DNA of 64,000 nucleotides from Zarea fungicola (Eukaryota; Ascomycota; Sordariomycetes; Hypocreales; Cordycipitaceae). The notes below the pieces were generated by a model, which saw nothing but the letters and a program-made list of their open reading frames with translations, was not told the origin of the DNA and ran no database searches. The position numbers and the translations under genes are program-made. Location: the NCBI GenBank assembly GCA_900169235.1, contig FWCC01000267.1, positions 1 through 64,000 of the forward strand. Direction: 5' to 3'. Shown piece by piece: positions 22,534 to 34,202 of the stretch; the stretch's first letter is position 1, and each line of letters opens with the position of its first letter.

Positions 22534-24112
22534 CTACTGGGGCTCTTCTGCCTTTTCCTCATCATCCTTGCTCTCGTGGCTAACGAATACAAACGATAAC
22601 AATACGACGGCAGCGCCGATCCAATACACAAAGCTCGAGTACTGCCCGTACTGAATCATTTCGCCGACCAGCGAGAGGGGAATTGTCATTGACAATCCAA
22701 CAGTAACTACCAGCGGGGTCGTGAGGAGCATGGCAAATGCCCAGAAAATGTCGCTGATGAAGGAAGCAAGAGAGTTTGCCTGTCAGGTTTGGCGCAAGTC
22801 AGCAAACAAGGTCTTGGCATGGTGAAAGAAAAGTTACTCACAATAATGATGACCCAAATTTTGCCAGACGGCGGCAGTTGAAACTAATCCATTGTTAGAC
22901 CAGCCATTTAGACGTTGCGTGATGTTCCAGTGGGAGGACTTACTGGTTCCAAGCCAGTGTAGTGGAGAATGAAAAAGAGCGGCCACAGGAATATCAAGTT
23001 GAACACACCCACCATGCCAAAGAACAGGCGCATATCGACCTTGTCCTCATCTCCAACCCTCCTCTTCATGACCGTCACATACATGCCATACACAACAGCG
23101 CTAATCAGAGCCATCGAGTCGCCAATCGCAATCTGACCGGTAGTCTTGTGCGGAAACGATCCTCTGTGCTCGTCGCTGTTGCCGGACAGATCGACCGACG
23201 AGATGAGCACGATGCCAATGAGCGATGCCAGGACGCCAAGCAGCTTGCGCAGCGTAAATGACTCCACCTTGAAGACGGCGCAGAAGATGAGCGTCCATAT
23301 GCTGGATGTGGACGTGAGGATGGTGACGCTTGCGACGCTGGTGTACTCTAGACACGCCGAGGCAAAATAGTTGGCCAGGAACCACAGCATGCAGAACTCG
23401 AGGCTGAGATAGGCCGTTTCGGTAAAGCTCAGCTTTTCCGGCGTCGCGACTCTGGAGCCCAATTCGTCCGCACCGCTACTGAGGTCACGCTCGTTTTCGG
23501 GTAGTAGTCGTTCGCCATCGACGTCGCCGTGCTCCTCCTCATCCTTGAGCGCGTCGTAACTAGCACCACGACCACGCCGCTCGTGCCATATCTGGATCAG
23601 ATCGGTACGTAGGCCGCCGAAGCCATTTTTAATCATGTAACGTGCAAACGTAGGAATTATCGATATGGCGAATAATGACGTATTAACGTAGACAAGGAAA
23701 AATGGTTTATCGTATGTGTGGTCGGAAAAGATGAACTATTAGGTTCGTTTGGTCAGTTGGGTCGTATGTTGGATGTTTGCCAAGCCTTGGCGTCACGTAC
23801 ACTTGCGAGGAAATTGGACAGAGTCCAGAGGAATACGACACAGAGGAGCAAACAGATGCCCAGCGTCCGTCGCGCATAACCAGCAAGTCCAAAGTTTGCT
23901 AGAAAACTCCTTTTCGGGGCTTGCTGATGTACTGGTGTTGGTGTGATGGCCGTCTCAGTTGTTGCCATCGATGTCGTCGTCGTCGTCGTCATCGTCGTCG
24001 TCGTCACCGCAGGAGCAGTAGGCTCCTCCAGCTCCAGCACCTCGTCCGAGGAGCGAATGGCCGCAAGCTCTGGGTCGGCGCCAGATACGTGTGTAGCCTT
24101 CGTAACAACCAT
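22534..24112 (-). CDS. DMT/EamA-type transporter, Thi74/YML018C-like (SLC35F5-like)
   Basis: Four exons: 23801-24112, 22944-23735, 22842-22883 and 22534-22779, giving 463 residues with all junctions in phase 0. The first Met is at 24112. The N-terminus has a Thr-rich repeat encoded by (GTC/ACG)n. TM1 is GICLLLCVVFLWTLSNFLAS and continues over the splice into FIFSDHTYDKPFFLVYVNTS, which is typical of this family. After an acidic loop come about eight more helices: AYLSLEFCMLWFLANYFASACLEYTSVASVTILTS, TLRKLLGVLASLIGIVLISS, AIGDSMALISAVVYGMYV and others. The last exon gives the C-terminal pair (TTPLVVTVGLSMTIPLSL; SFVYWIGAAVVLLSFVFV). Family members sit in vacuolar or endomembranes; yeast Thi74 is thiamine-repressible. 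The substrate is unproven, and I found no TPP-riboswitch motif here. Confidence 0.9.
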
Positions 24113-25641
24113 TGTGCAGTCTGTATTCGGAAACACCTTACGCCTTGTTGGCGTTGGCTCAGCGTCGGGCCGCTTTAGTGGCAGCGCCGGAGAGACGACG
24201 TCGTTGAACCGGTCAACGGAGCGCGTGACCGTCGAGACCGTGGAGGCATTCGGCCAAAGGGCAAAAGTAGCGACAGAGATAAGCGACTAGGAACGGCGGC
24301 AGGAAATACCTAGGCAAGGAAATGAGTGATGCTGGCTGGGATGCCTGCTTGGGATGTAGGTAGAACAAGGGTCTAGCGATGTGACGACGTTGCTGAAATG
24401 GGGGCGAGATGGAATGGAAGAAACGACACTGTGGATAGAACAGGCTAGTGGCGATTTTCTAGCGGCGTACCCCCCTGGGACAAGAAGAGGACAAGGAGAG
24501 AGAACGATGGCGTGCGCTAAAGATGGGCGCATCCGAATTACGCCAATCTGGCATCTCGTATAGCTAGATTACTGCTAAAAAAAGGTTGGTACTTTTATTG
24601 CAAGCCTTTGGTATTTTCAGCTTGGTGTTTCATTGTCCGTCCACATGAACAAGCCGTCTATTGTTTGTCGATTGCCGCGACGCAAATCTACGCTATTTCC
24701 TGTAACGTGTGACGATCACTCTAGGGCACTGGTGCAAATCTCGGAATTAATCAGAAAACGTCGGTCCAAATCAATTGTTCAATAAATGTGGCCATAGTCT
24801 TGCCAGGCGTCTGGTTGCGGCAAATCGCCATGTGAGACTGCCCCGACAACATAGCTGCCATCGCATATGGATGATGAATCGAGGATACGACCGACAAGTT
24901 ATTACTTGTCCTGGCTGCCGATGATCAGTGGCTTCCTGGACCCGACATGATAGTTAGTTCAGGGAAGGACTGACGGCCGAGGCCGCTAATTGCTTCCATC
25001 GTGGTTGACAGCTCTTTCTGGGGGAGGCTGACGAACTAGAAGGCAGACGTCTAAGCCGTGGCCTTTGACGGATCAAATCTGTTTCTACTCGCACGTCTAT
25101 ACTCGAAAATGCAGCGAGTTTGCTGTCCCATCACATGGTTGCGCGTCAGATGCGGATACTAGTTCAGATTTGCTTGGAACTCGACGCAACAGCCATAAAC
25201 GTGATCGAACAAACAATAATAAGTGAGTACAATGTAACAAAGAAGAATATTTGCTCTTTGCTGGGAGATGATCTCTGGACCCAACAAGAGATGACATGAT
25301 GGTGTCGCTGCCACCTCAAGAGACACTTGACACAAGCGCATCTCACAAAAGCTTCATAACTTGTTCGCCCCTTCCTCGTGATGCTACCTTTTGCTTGTCA
25401 AAACCCATCCAACTGTTTTCCTTGTGTTCCTTGTTTTTCTAGATTTTCTATTTCTAGACTTTCTAAACCCTTAAGCAAAGCTTAAAGTTTGATTCGCTTT
25501 AAATCCCGCCATATTTAAATCCTTTCCAAGCCCCAACCACAAATTCACTCCCCAACTATTCAGCTTTCACAATTCTTACTCTTTTTCTTTTCTACCGAAA
25601 TCGAATCAATCTACCTTCCAAATACTCACTAGTCATCAATC
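24113..25641. other. Divergent intergenic region
   Basis: About 1.5 kb between the DMT transporter and the HsbA-type gene, with no supported gene. The last 250 bp are pyrimidine-rich and carry a TATA-like element at 25512-25520. Confidence 0.6.
25512..25520 (+). promoter_or_regulatory. TATA-like element of HsbA gene
   Basis: TATTTAAAT lies about 120 bp before the ATG at 25642, followed by a C/T-rich stretch typical of strongly expressed fungal genes. Positional support only. Confidence 0.4.
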
Positions 25642-26172
25642 ATGAAGTTCTTCATTTCCACCTTTGCCCTCCTGGCCGGCACCAGCGCTCTGGTCATCGA
25701 GCGAGACCTCCCCACGGCCATCTCTGTCATAGGAGACGTCAGCAAGGCCTTTAGCAGCCTCGCCAAGGCCACCGAAGACTACAACGGTGATTTTACACCA
25801 ATCGACCAGGCCGCAAACATTGTTATTGCCAAGCTGGACTCGGGCACTGCGAACCTCAATGGCATGACGCCGCTCACGCTCGGGGAGTGTCTGTCTCTGG
25901 TTGTGCCCGCAGGCGAACTGGCCAAGCAGAGTGATGATTTATCGAATTTAATGCAGAGACGCGTGAAGGACGTTCAAGCGGCCAAGAAGTGCACTTCAGT
26001 CCGGGCATTCATTGACAAGGGCATGACGGGCGCCGCGGCCTTGATCACGGCTCTTGCAAACAAGGTCCCATCTACTTTGCAGTCGACTGTCGAGTCCCAG
26101 GGCGACAAGGCTACTCTTCCCTTTAGGGATGCCCGCGCTGCATATGCAGAGGATAAGTGCAAGGATAATTAG
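25642..26172 (+). CDS. HsbA-type secreted hydrophobic-surface-binding protein
   Basis: A single exon of 176 residues. A clear signal peptide (MKFFISTFALLAGTSALV) precedes a short pro-like stretch (IERDLP). The mature part is a helical HsbA-like domain: DVSKAFSSLAKATEDYNGD, LGECLSLVVPAGELAKQSDDL, KKCTSVRAFIDKGMTGAAALI. It has a few Cys residues (LGEC, KKC, EDKC) and ends KCKDN. HsbA of Aspergillus oryzae binds hydrophobic surfaces and recruits cutinase-type esterases; relatives are cell-wall galactomannoproteins. Length and layout match that family. No GPI signal is seen, so it is likely secreted freely or loosely wall-bound. Confidence 0.88.
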   Translation: MKFFISTFALLAGTSALVIERDLPTAISVIGDVSKAFSSLAKATEDYNGDFTPIDQAANIVIAKLDSGTANLNGMTPLTLGECLSLVVPAGELAKQSDDLSNLMQRRVKDVQAAKKCTSVRAFIDKGMTGAAALITALANKVPSTLQSTVESQGDKATLPFRDARAAYAEDKCKDN

Positions 26173-26573
26173 AGGTACTGGGCTTCGAGTTTCGTCCTAT
26201 GGCATGTTGACATGCCTTTAAGCGATACAGGAAGGGGCTCACTCGTGCCACGCCTCACTCTAACACGGGTCAGGCGCTCATAAACTCGTACGCACCCCGA
26301 GAGAGGAAACCAAAACTTTTCCACGATAATTCTTAATTCTATATTAAATATATTTATAGGCCTGTCTGAGGGTTAAATTTTACGCGTGGAGTGTCGCACG
26401 AGGGGTTTGCTTGTTCGAGGACTCTTCACTCCTTAGTTTGTACCCATTTGGATAGATTGCCATTAGTATGTCTACGGCTTATTTATATCCAACGCCTCAT
26501 TTTCTCCTTCATGGATCCTGTAAATTGGGCTTTCAGCTGTATTGTGTTTCCATATTCCCACTCTTGTATCTAC
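26173..26573. other. Convergent 3' spacer
   Basis: 3' flanks of the HsbA gene and of the minus-strand CA3427-like gene. No gene recognised. Confidence 0.65.
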
Positions 26574-27554
26574 CTAGACAACCATGGCTCCGGGCTGCAT
26601 GCCCTTGCCCGGTACCAGCACACCCGCCTTTTGAAGAATGGCCACGCAGCTCTCGACCGTCTCTGCCTTGACACCCTTGGTCTGTGCCGGAAACTTGACC
26701 GTCTTGAGCCACTCGCGCGCATCTGGCTCCGTGTACCCCAGCTCGGTGGAAATGTACTCGACGGCCTCCTCCTGGTGGGCGTTAAAATGGGCAATCCCCT
26801 GGTCGAGCTTCTCAAACAGCGCCTGCACCCGCGCATCGCCGGCGCCCTGCTGCCCAAGCGTCGTCGAGGCGACAATCTTCCAGCTGCTCCACGGCGTGTA
26901 GATTTCGCCCACGCGACGAATCTCGCCAGAGTCAAAGTACTTTTTCTGCGTAAAGTGCTCCCACATGAAGAAGTCGGCCGCGCCGGAATTTACGGCGTTG
27001 CGCAGATTTTCAAAATTGTTCAGCACCACGTTTTCAGAAAAGGGCTCCTGTCCCGGGGTGAGCCAGTGGTGCTGGTCGGCGAGGACAAAGCCCATGACGT
27101 AGCTTCCCGAGCCGATGCGGGAGACGCCGATTTTGGAGCCTTTGAGAGAGGCGACAGAGGTTATCTCGGGGCGCTTGGCGCCGGTGGAAATAGCCCAGCC
27201 TTGAATAAAGGAATGTCAGCCTTATTCGATGGGGTAAAGAAAGAAAACGACTAGGTACAGTTGAGACTCTGCAGGGAAGTTGTACATACAGAGAGGAGTG
27301 TCGACATAGGTGCCGACTAGACGGTAGCCGCCGTCGCCCTCGAGGCCGTCCTTGCCCAGACCGGCGATCCAGCCTTCCGTCAGACCAATGCCAATGTCAA
27401 TCTCGTTGGCGCGGAGGGCGGTGATCATGGCGCCGGTGCCCGAGGGAAAGGCCGTCAGGACAGCATCGAGGCCGTAGTGCTTCTGGGCAAAGTAGATGGG
27501 CGTGGAAAAGTGCTCAGGCACGTAGCCTATCCTGAGAGGTGCTGCGGAAGCCAT
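26574..27554 (-). CDS. Cytosolic periplasmic-binding-protein-like (CA3427/NMT1-like)
   Basis: Two exons, 27290-27554 and 26574-27199, giving 296 residues; the phase-1 join restores DTPLCWAISTGAKRPEIT. The start is ATG 27554 (MASAAPLRIGYVPEHF). The fold is type II periplasmic binding protein. RIGYVPEHFSTPIYFAQKHYGLD, PSGTGAMITALRANEIDIGIGLTEGW and SLKGSKIGVSRIGSGSYVM are the usual ligand-cleft motifs; the second lobe has FENLRNAVNSGAADFFMWEHFT. The sequence is closest in style to the Candida albicans CA3427 family, which shares the fold of bacterial ABC sulfonate/nitrate/thiamine-precursor receptors but lacks a signal peptide. It lacks the CCCFC motif of Thi5-type HMP-P synthases. The ligand is unknown and may be a thiamine-related or small anionic compound. 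Confidence 0.85.
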
Positions 27555-27896
27555 GGCAGATTTTTCGTCTCCGACAATGATGGCGCAATCCACACAATAA
27601 TTGAGACAAATAGAGTACAAGGCCAGAGCGAGGGTTGAAAGGGATTTTGACAAGTTATGGATGAGCTGTTTGAAGATCTGTCTTGGTGGGGTTGATTGAC
27701 CCCGCCATTGTCACATAGTGAGAACCACTGCTTGCAGTCATGGAAGCAGCCACTTTGCAAACCATTTATCTATTAAATCGAGCACTGCTAAACAAAAAGC
27801 AAAAAATTCCAAAAAAAGCGACAATATATGAGTTTTAGTGCTTCTCTAAATTTGATCATGGGCAGCATTATATGCCAGCTAGCCACAGCAAGACCC
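27555..27896. other. Intergenic spacer
   Basis: Promoter of the CA3427-like gene and 3' flank of the copper-fist gene, both on the minus strand. Nothing else is seen. Confidence 0.65.
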
Positions 27897-29064
27897 CTAG
27901 TCCGCACCACTTCCGTGGGGAGATTCAACATGCTGCTTGTGAGACACGGCCGTCCCGAGTTGCGGGGAATTCGACGATGGGTGAAGCATCGATGAGAAGT
28001 CGAGTCCAAAGTTGGGATCCAAACCAGCGTTTTGCGCGGCCGTATGGAGCATCGCTGTTTCAAAACTCAAGTCCATGCTGCCAGCATTCCCCATCATGGC
28101 CAGGAACCCCTTGCTGCCATGATCATCCAAGCCAGACCAGTCGTTCATCGCCGTGGCGAAATCGGGAACAGCCAAAGGGTCATGCTGAAGCTGAGGCTGC
28201 AGGTGGTGGTGGTGGTAGTTGGGCATCGCTGTGCTTGTCTGAATCCCTGGCGTTGCTGCGGCGGAGGTGGTGGCGACGTATTCATGGTACATGCCTAGTC
28301 CGGCTTCCGCGCCAAGCGATGGATTGCTGATCCATGGATTCGGATCAAAGGCTGTAAGCCCCTCCAACGCGGGAAAGCCCAACGCCGGCGTAGTAGCTGT
28401 TGCACCGGACCATGGAAACCCGACGCTGGTTACTGCTGTCGCTGCCGTGTCTGCTATCGCTGCTGCCGGTAGCAGTGCTGGACTAACCGATGCATTGCCC
28501 GCCGTACTGCCGGGTGACGATAACTGAGAGGCGGTTCCCTTTGACAAAGCATCCATCTTTGGGCTCTTTTTGGTTGCGCATCGGCATTTTCCGCCATTGT
28601 AGCATCCGCAGTCTGTTGAGTCGTCATTGTGTTGGCAATTTCGATCTCATTATTGTGTTTTGTGGATGCAATGAGGTGCGCGGAGGGTAGAGAAAGAGAA
28701 TGGGGAAAAACGTACCAATACCGCCGTCGGCCCTTCGTTTGCCACACTGACATTTAACATGGGCTGATCGGTTTTTGCGCTCCGCACGACAGTGGTCGCA
28801 CTGCGAGACTGGACGCCCTTTTGCTTTGATGTGCTGTAGAGGCCGATCTGTATCGGATAACGATCATCAGCATGCCTGTCTTCTCTCTTCCCCCCATGTC
28901 TCGGTGGGTAGCAAAAACCACGCGAAGGAGGATTAAAATGGCCAAAAGAAAAAAAAACAAGAAAAAAAAGGAAGCAAAAGAAACTCACCGTTATGCTGGC
29001 AGTTGCGCGTTCGATGGCCGCGGATGCAGCTCGCGCAGGCATACGTCTCCCCGTCGACAATCAT
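27897..29064 (-). CDS. Copper-fist transcription factor
   Basis: Three exons, 28989-29064, 28716-28847 and 27897-28612, giving 307 residues, both junctions in phase 1. The N-terminal copper fist is seen directly: Cys10, Cys13, Cys22 and His24 (C-x2-C-x8-C-x-H), followed by the AT-hook-like KGRP at 35-38 and a second Cys patch (QCDHC). A compact CGC-x5-CRC cluster (DCGCYNGGKCRC) follows near residue 75, of the kind that coordinates Cu(I) in Ace1/Mac1/Cuf1 proteins. The rest is Ala/Ser-rich, with a His run (YHHHHLQPQ), and contains no second long Cys-rich array. The protein is short for the class. It probably controls copper uptake or detoxification genes; activator versus sensor type cannot be decided. 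A 40 bp tandem duplication lies directly upstream of the ATG. Confidence 0.93.
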
Positions 29065-29070
29065 TGCCGC

Positions 29071-29149
29071 GAATTGTCCAAAAGGAGATGGGATGAAGGG
29101 AATATGTGGCGAATTGTCCAAAAGGAGATGGGATGAAGGGAATATGTGG
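29071..29149. repeat. Tandem duplication, 40 bp period, two copies
   Basis: A block beginning GAATTGTCCAAAAGGAGATG at 29071 and ending in AATATGTGG is repeated at 29111 with no mismatch over 39 bp. It starts 7 bp upstream of the copper-fist ATG (at 29064, minus strand), so both copies lie in its 5' leader or proximal promoter. Confidence 0.95.
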
Positions 29150-29957
29150 AATGTACGTGGATGTGAGTGGATGTTGCGCGCTTTCATGCGTTGTTGATCA
29201 TTTGCGCGCGGTGTAGATGAGTCTTTATTGAAAGCGCGTCGGCTTTTCTCATCTGAAAACAGATATATGCACTGCCCCTTTGAGAGTAACAACCGAATAA
29301 CCGATTCATTAGGCTTCTCCAGCGTCGCCCTATAAGGTCCACCTCGGCAGGATGAGCCGCGACAGCAGTAAGCAAAAGCAAAATATGCCCAAGGAAAGTA
29401 TAGATTCTGGCGGAATGCCGAGCCAGTTCCGATCGGATAATTTTCCTGCCGCTATTTCAGGCCAAACAGGAGATTGGCCGATTAATATTTTGGGCTGGAT
29501 AAGTAATGAGCAAGATGTCGACAGATATGTGTGGATGCATCGCCACCACAATGACTCTCCTCCACTTTGTGAAAATGCGCTGTTTTTGCGGGTTTTAGCG
29601 CCATCTAAAGTGGCGTCTTCTAGAACCCGCTCAGTGACGCCCTCTAGTTCATTGCCAACCTGTTAATCCACCGTCCTCAGGGCGTTTTCTCGGCACCCGC
29701 TGACAATCTTCATTCGCTGGCGCACCGTCGATCATCCACTCCAACCCCTTTGCCTGCCGGTCAGACTACTGCCGCGTTCCGAGCGCAGCACGCGACCCCG
29801 CCTCACAAGATAAGGGGAATGGCGTGCCTTGGAAGCTGAAATTGGAAGTTGATTGCTTGTCAACTCGAATCGACGGTTAGCTGCCAAGGGAGATTATATC
29901 GTGCAAGAGGAGGCTCCCCATCTACTCCGGATGCCGATCGGGTTTAATAACTAATCA

Positions 29958-30047
29958 CTAATACCTAACAACATCGAGAGCTGGCGTGTGTCCGATCTAT
30001 GCCTAATGCCCTACGACGTCGAGAGCCGGCAGACCTCGGATCTACGG
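29958..30047. repeat. Imperfect tandem repeat, about 45 bp
   Basis: CTAATACC...CATCGAGAGCTGG...GATCTATG (from 29958) is followed by CTAATGCC...CGTCGAGAGCCGG...GATCTACG (from 30003). Most differences are transitions, as in old or RIP-exposed duplications. Confidence 0.6.
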
Positions 30048-31628
30048 GTGTGACACAGAAAAACTGCGGGCCACGTAGTTTCAACTTTGTATGGCTGAAA
30101 ACTGTGGCTTTTGTCTTCAGCCATCTGTTCCTATAACTAGGGATAGGGCTGCGTCAGCTAGCTACTCGACAGTTATGGTTATCATTAGCCTAATGGCAAC
30201 TAGGAACGTGACGTGTCTAAAGAAAACGTGGCGTGACGCGCGGTTCGACAAGGGGAAATCTGGAGGCTATGTCGATGAGCTATAATACGAAGCACAGGGC
30301 AGTTATTTCCCTGACTCGCTGCGTCAATCATCTATGCAGTTGTTACGAAGTCAGTGGTTACGAATTATCGACAAGGCTAGTTTCCACAGCCGGTCGACTT
30401 CCGGTCCCATCCCGGTTCCCACCAGCCAATCATACCTGTTCTCCGTTGCTCCAGACCAGTTGTATTATTACCCTGCATCTATGAGCCAACCTGGATCCAA
30501 GCGGGGCAAGTCCAGCTAGTTTCAACGTTCACCACAGCGTGGTTGGTTCACTGACGCTAACTCTTGAGGCGAGGTTAGCCATTCGACAAGTGGACGCGGC
30601 AGTTCGGGCTTGTAAGGGGCGATCCCTTCGCTGACACGGCAACACCACGTGGCGGCGCCGGAACACTGTCATGTCTTAATACTGATTGGCTAGGAACTTA
30701 GGAAGGATTTTCACATGCGCCAAAACGTTACTCCCGACGAAGTCCGGCCTCAATCGTGAGCGACTACTAGTTAATATTAGCAACGATAACCCCCTTGTCA
30801 TGAGCTAAGCGTAATACGGCAGGTCCACCATGAGGATGGAATCAATGTAACATCCATCGTAGCCGCTGCAGTCAAAAAGAAACTCTAGTTGAATGGCTGG
30901 CTGGTGGTGAAAATTTAATTGTAAAAAGTGTTATTATTATCTTTTTTAAAGCATCTTATAGAGAAGAATGCAGTTACAACCACAGCCGCAACTGAATCGC
31001 CACGTCTGTCGGAAATTTTGAACCTCGCTTAATGACTCACCGACCGTAATTTAATTAAAGTATCGGGACATGGCTGCGGTGGCGTCTGTACACGTATAGT
31101 CTGTTGTGTGCTGAGTACACACCGTAATCTCCATTACAGACTGGTTCTGCGGGGTGTAAAAGAAACAGACAAGGAAAAATCAGCAAATAAATGCTGGTCA
31201 TGCAGCGATCCAAGAATGGCATGACGATGCTAAGAATAATCTGCCTCGATTAGGATCGGTACGCACTGTCTGGGCGCGAACAAGACTCCTCTGAGCAGTT
31301 TATAAGCTTCTTTTTGTGTTCGTTTGCCTTTTTAATTTGGCTTTAACGTTACGCTGGGGATGTGGCACGCTCCGTGGGGGTTTCTATCCTGCTGCCTGCC
31401 ATGGTGCCATTTTTGGACTGGAGGCGTTGAAACTAAGCCCAGAGAAGCAACTAATCGACATCTGACTGCATATGCGACTTTGTCTGCAACTGTATCCTTG
31501 TGAAGAGTAACATAGGATTGGATCCAGGAGGGCTCTATTTTTATCAGCATGTCATGTCATTCTCGCCCGCCCACTAAGGCGCTCGAGGGGACACATACGT
31601 CTATGACCAACACCGTTTTGCGGTCTCG

Positions 31629-33499
31629 ATGATTGCCATTGTCAAGATTTGTTTTGCGGCTGTGGCCGCCACGTGCGGCTCGGCTTTGGCCGCACCGAGT
31701 CAGGCAAGCCCTCTAATCAAGTTTACACAGCTAACGCAAGTGCCTTCGCAATGGTCGGCCCAGGGCCGAGCTGACGGATCGGCCATGGTCAAGGCTCATA
31801 TTGGCATCCGGCAGAACAACATCAAGGGCCTGCATGATATCCTTTTGGACATATCAGACCCCGAAAGTTCTAATTATGGCCACTGGCTGACAAAGGAGCA
31901 AGTTGATGACTACTCTAGACCTGCTGCAAGCGATGTGGCTGCGGTCAAGGCGTGGCTCAACACTGCAGGGATTGCCCAAATCTCACAGCCTACCAACGAG
32001 TTCGTATTCTACGCGACATCTATCGGCTAAGTGCATTGGCCTAAATGAAGAAGAAGAAATGCTGATCAATGTTGATCCAGCTGGCTTGAGTTTACTGTCC
32101 CAGTCTCCAAGCTAGAGTCACTTCTTGCAGCCGAGTACCATTGGTACATCCATGCCAACACTGGCCTCAGAATCCCCCGTACCACGGAGTTCTCGATCCC
32201 TCAACACCTCCACTCAATCATTGATGTCGTGACTCCGACCACAGCATTTTACTCCAACATTGTACCCCAAGCACACGCCCAGAGCGATTCCTCTCCCGCC
32301 TTTGTCAACTTTACAACACCCGCCTGGATCAGATCGACGTACAATGTCGACTACAATAGTACCGGAAGTCAGACCGTGGCTACAACAGGTTTCCTCGGCA
32401 TTGGCGCGAACCACACTGATTTCGCAGCCTTTGGTACCCAGTTTGTCCCCGGTCTAAAGGACTTTAAAGATGTCAGTGTCAACGGCGGTAGTAACAGCGG
32501 CGACGGTAGCCAGCTCGAGGGCAACTTGGACACACAGTTTGCCGGCGGCATTGCGCATCCGAATCCGAGCGAATATTGGGCCGCAGCTCCCACAGGAGAC
32601 GATGAGCCGACATTCAACGATGCTCTATTCGCTTTCGCCAACTACCTCAACTCTCATAGCAACCCCCCTTCTGCTGTTTCCACTAGCTGTATGTCGACAT
32701 CCTCATTTAACCTCTCTTTCGTTGGTTCCATTTTGTAGACTTGGTGCTGACTTGCCGTTCTCTTCTTGTGGTGAAATAAGATGGCAGTGAGGAGCGCCTC
32801 TTTGACGGAGCGTACATGGATCGCATCTGCAACGAGTTTATGAAGGCTGGCTGTCGTGGCGTAAGTGTCATCTTCTCCTCGGGGGACTACGGCGTGGGCG
32901 GCAACGGCGAGCCCTCGTGCAGCGACGGCTACTACGGCCAGTGGCCTGCCACCTGCCCCTACATCACCTCCGTCGGCGGCACCGACTTCAATTCTCTCAA
33001 CAAAGAAGTCGTGGCCAACTTTTCCCAATACACAGGACCAGGACACAGCATCTCCCCCGGCGGCGGCTTCTCTGAGCACTTCCCCGCGCCGGCCTACAGC
33101 AAACGGGCCACGACCGCCTACGCCCAGTCTCTCAGCAAGAGCCAGCAGAGGTTCTTCAACGCGGCGAATCGTGGGTACCCAGACATCTCGATTGTGAGTG
33201 TCAAGTACCTGACACACATCAACGGCCAGGTCGCACCGGCTGTTGGCACCTCAGCGGCGGCACCAAGCGTGGCCGGTCTCGTGAGCCTCTTGAATGACCA
33301 TCGCCACGCCAAGGGCAGACCAGCGTTGGGATTTCTGAATCCTCTGCTGTACTCGAACAGGGCCAAGACGGCGATTCGCGATGTGACGTCCGGCTCGAAT
33401 GTAGGCTGCGACAGTGACGGCTTCCCAGCCAAGAAGGGGTGGGATGCTGCGTCGGGGCTGGGGTCGTTTGATTTTGGAAAGCTGCGGTCACTCGTTTAG
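31629..33499 (+). CDS. Sedolisin-family (S53) tripeptidyl-peptidase, secreted
   Basis: Three exons, 31629-31999, 32081-32688 and 32781-33499, giving 565 residues. The signal peptide (MIAIVKICFAAVAATCGSALA) precedes a pro-domain with SNYGHWLTKEQVDDYSRP, SQPTND|WLEFTVPVSKLESLL and IPRTTEFSIPQHLHSIIDVVTPTTAF. The S53 catalytic residues are visible: Glu270 and Asp274 (LEGNLDTQ), Asp362 (SSGDYGVGG) and Ser484 (VGTSAAAP). The C-terminal GWDAASGLGSFDF matches the Ca-binding end. The numbering is almost the same as in human TPP1. Exon 1 uses an unusual GTTCGT donor; without this intron the frame would appear broken by TAA at 32028. The family releases tripeptides at acidic pH outside the cell, for nitrogen nutrition or infection. 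Confidence 0.93.
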
Positions 33500-34202
33500 G
33501 TCACGAGGAAGATCTTAGAAGTGCTGACTTCTTTTTTTCCTTGTCATGATCATTTATTTGTACATGGTACCTCTGTACATATCCTAGACGCCTCTCGTTA
33601 CAGCCTTGGTAGACCAATAGCCTATTCGGCTATTACCCACCCTGCTTTCTGGAAATACTAACACCTACTACGCAGTTGTTGTTTGTTCAAAACAAACTAG
33701 AGGGTTACATGGCTGCACTAAAGTAGATTAATGTCCTGCAAAGTTGCAAGGACTGTTTTCTAATCATACACCCTTTTGTGGCTTTTCCGTTGGCTCTTGT
33801 TGAGTGGCTTCGACAATGCGCTAAATCAGAGATGCGACCGAAAGCAATCGGTAGAATATTTTACACCAATAAAATAGAGCTTCTCTTCTTAATACAGCAA
33901 TCCATGCCGTCTTTGGTATCGACTGGAATCGGTAATGGGCTCGCGTGGTACCAATACACTGTTGAGAGAAGATGTTCGGCCAGCGTGCGATTGAATAAAT
34001 CACTGCGCAAACAGTACATTTAACAAGACCATATTATCGTACTTTAAAGTTTAGTTACTGAGTTGGAGAGGACCGAAATATCCTCTAAAGTAGATTTAGT
34101 GGTCCTAACCAAGTATTGGTTCTATGACATGGAGCAAATTTTACGCTGTCCGCTCCGGACAGGGCAAGGAGACAGCACTGGGACACAAAGCTGGATGGAT
34201 TC
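33500..34202. other. Convergent spacer
   Basis: 3' flanks of the sedolisin gene (plus) and the Zn2Cys6 gene (minus). No gene seen. Confidence 0.65.

Larger units (their letters stand above)
29065..31628. other. Intergenic region, 2.6 kb
   Basis: The spacer between the copper-fist and sedolisin start codons, i.e. a divergent promoter region. It holds the 40 bp tandem duplication (29071-29149) and an imperfect 45 bp repeat pair (29958-30047). A 104-codon ORF at 29352 has no support. Around 30960-31040 a segment resembles the diverged repeats near 4.4 kb. No gene is recognised. Confidence 0.55.

Noticed and set aside
24287..24532. Small minus-strand ORF upstream of the DMT gene
   Set aside because: Composition and context do not look coding; it is in the promoter region.
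26574..27554. TPP riboswitch in or near thiamine-like genes
   Set aside because: Searched for CTGAGA/ACC(C)/GAACCTGAT-type elements in the intron and flanks of the CA3427-like and DMT genes; none was found.
29352..29666. Plus-strand 104-codon ORF between the copper-fist and sedolisin genes
   Set aside because: No motif, no signal peptide, weak context and unremarkable composition; likely chance.
31981..32103. Apparent frame break in the sedolisin gene (TAA at 32028)
   Set aside because: An intron 32000-32080 with a GTTCGT donor restores TNDWLEFTVPVSKLESLL in frame, so the gene is intact.
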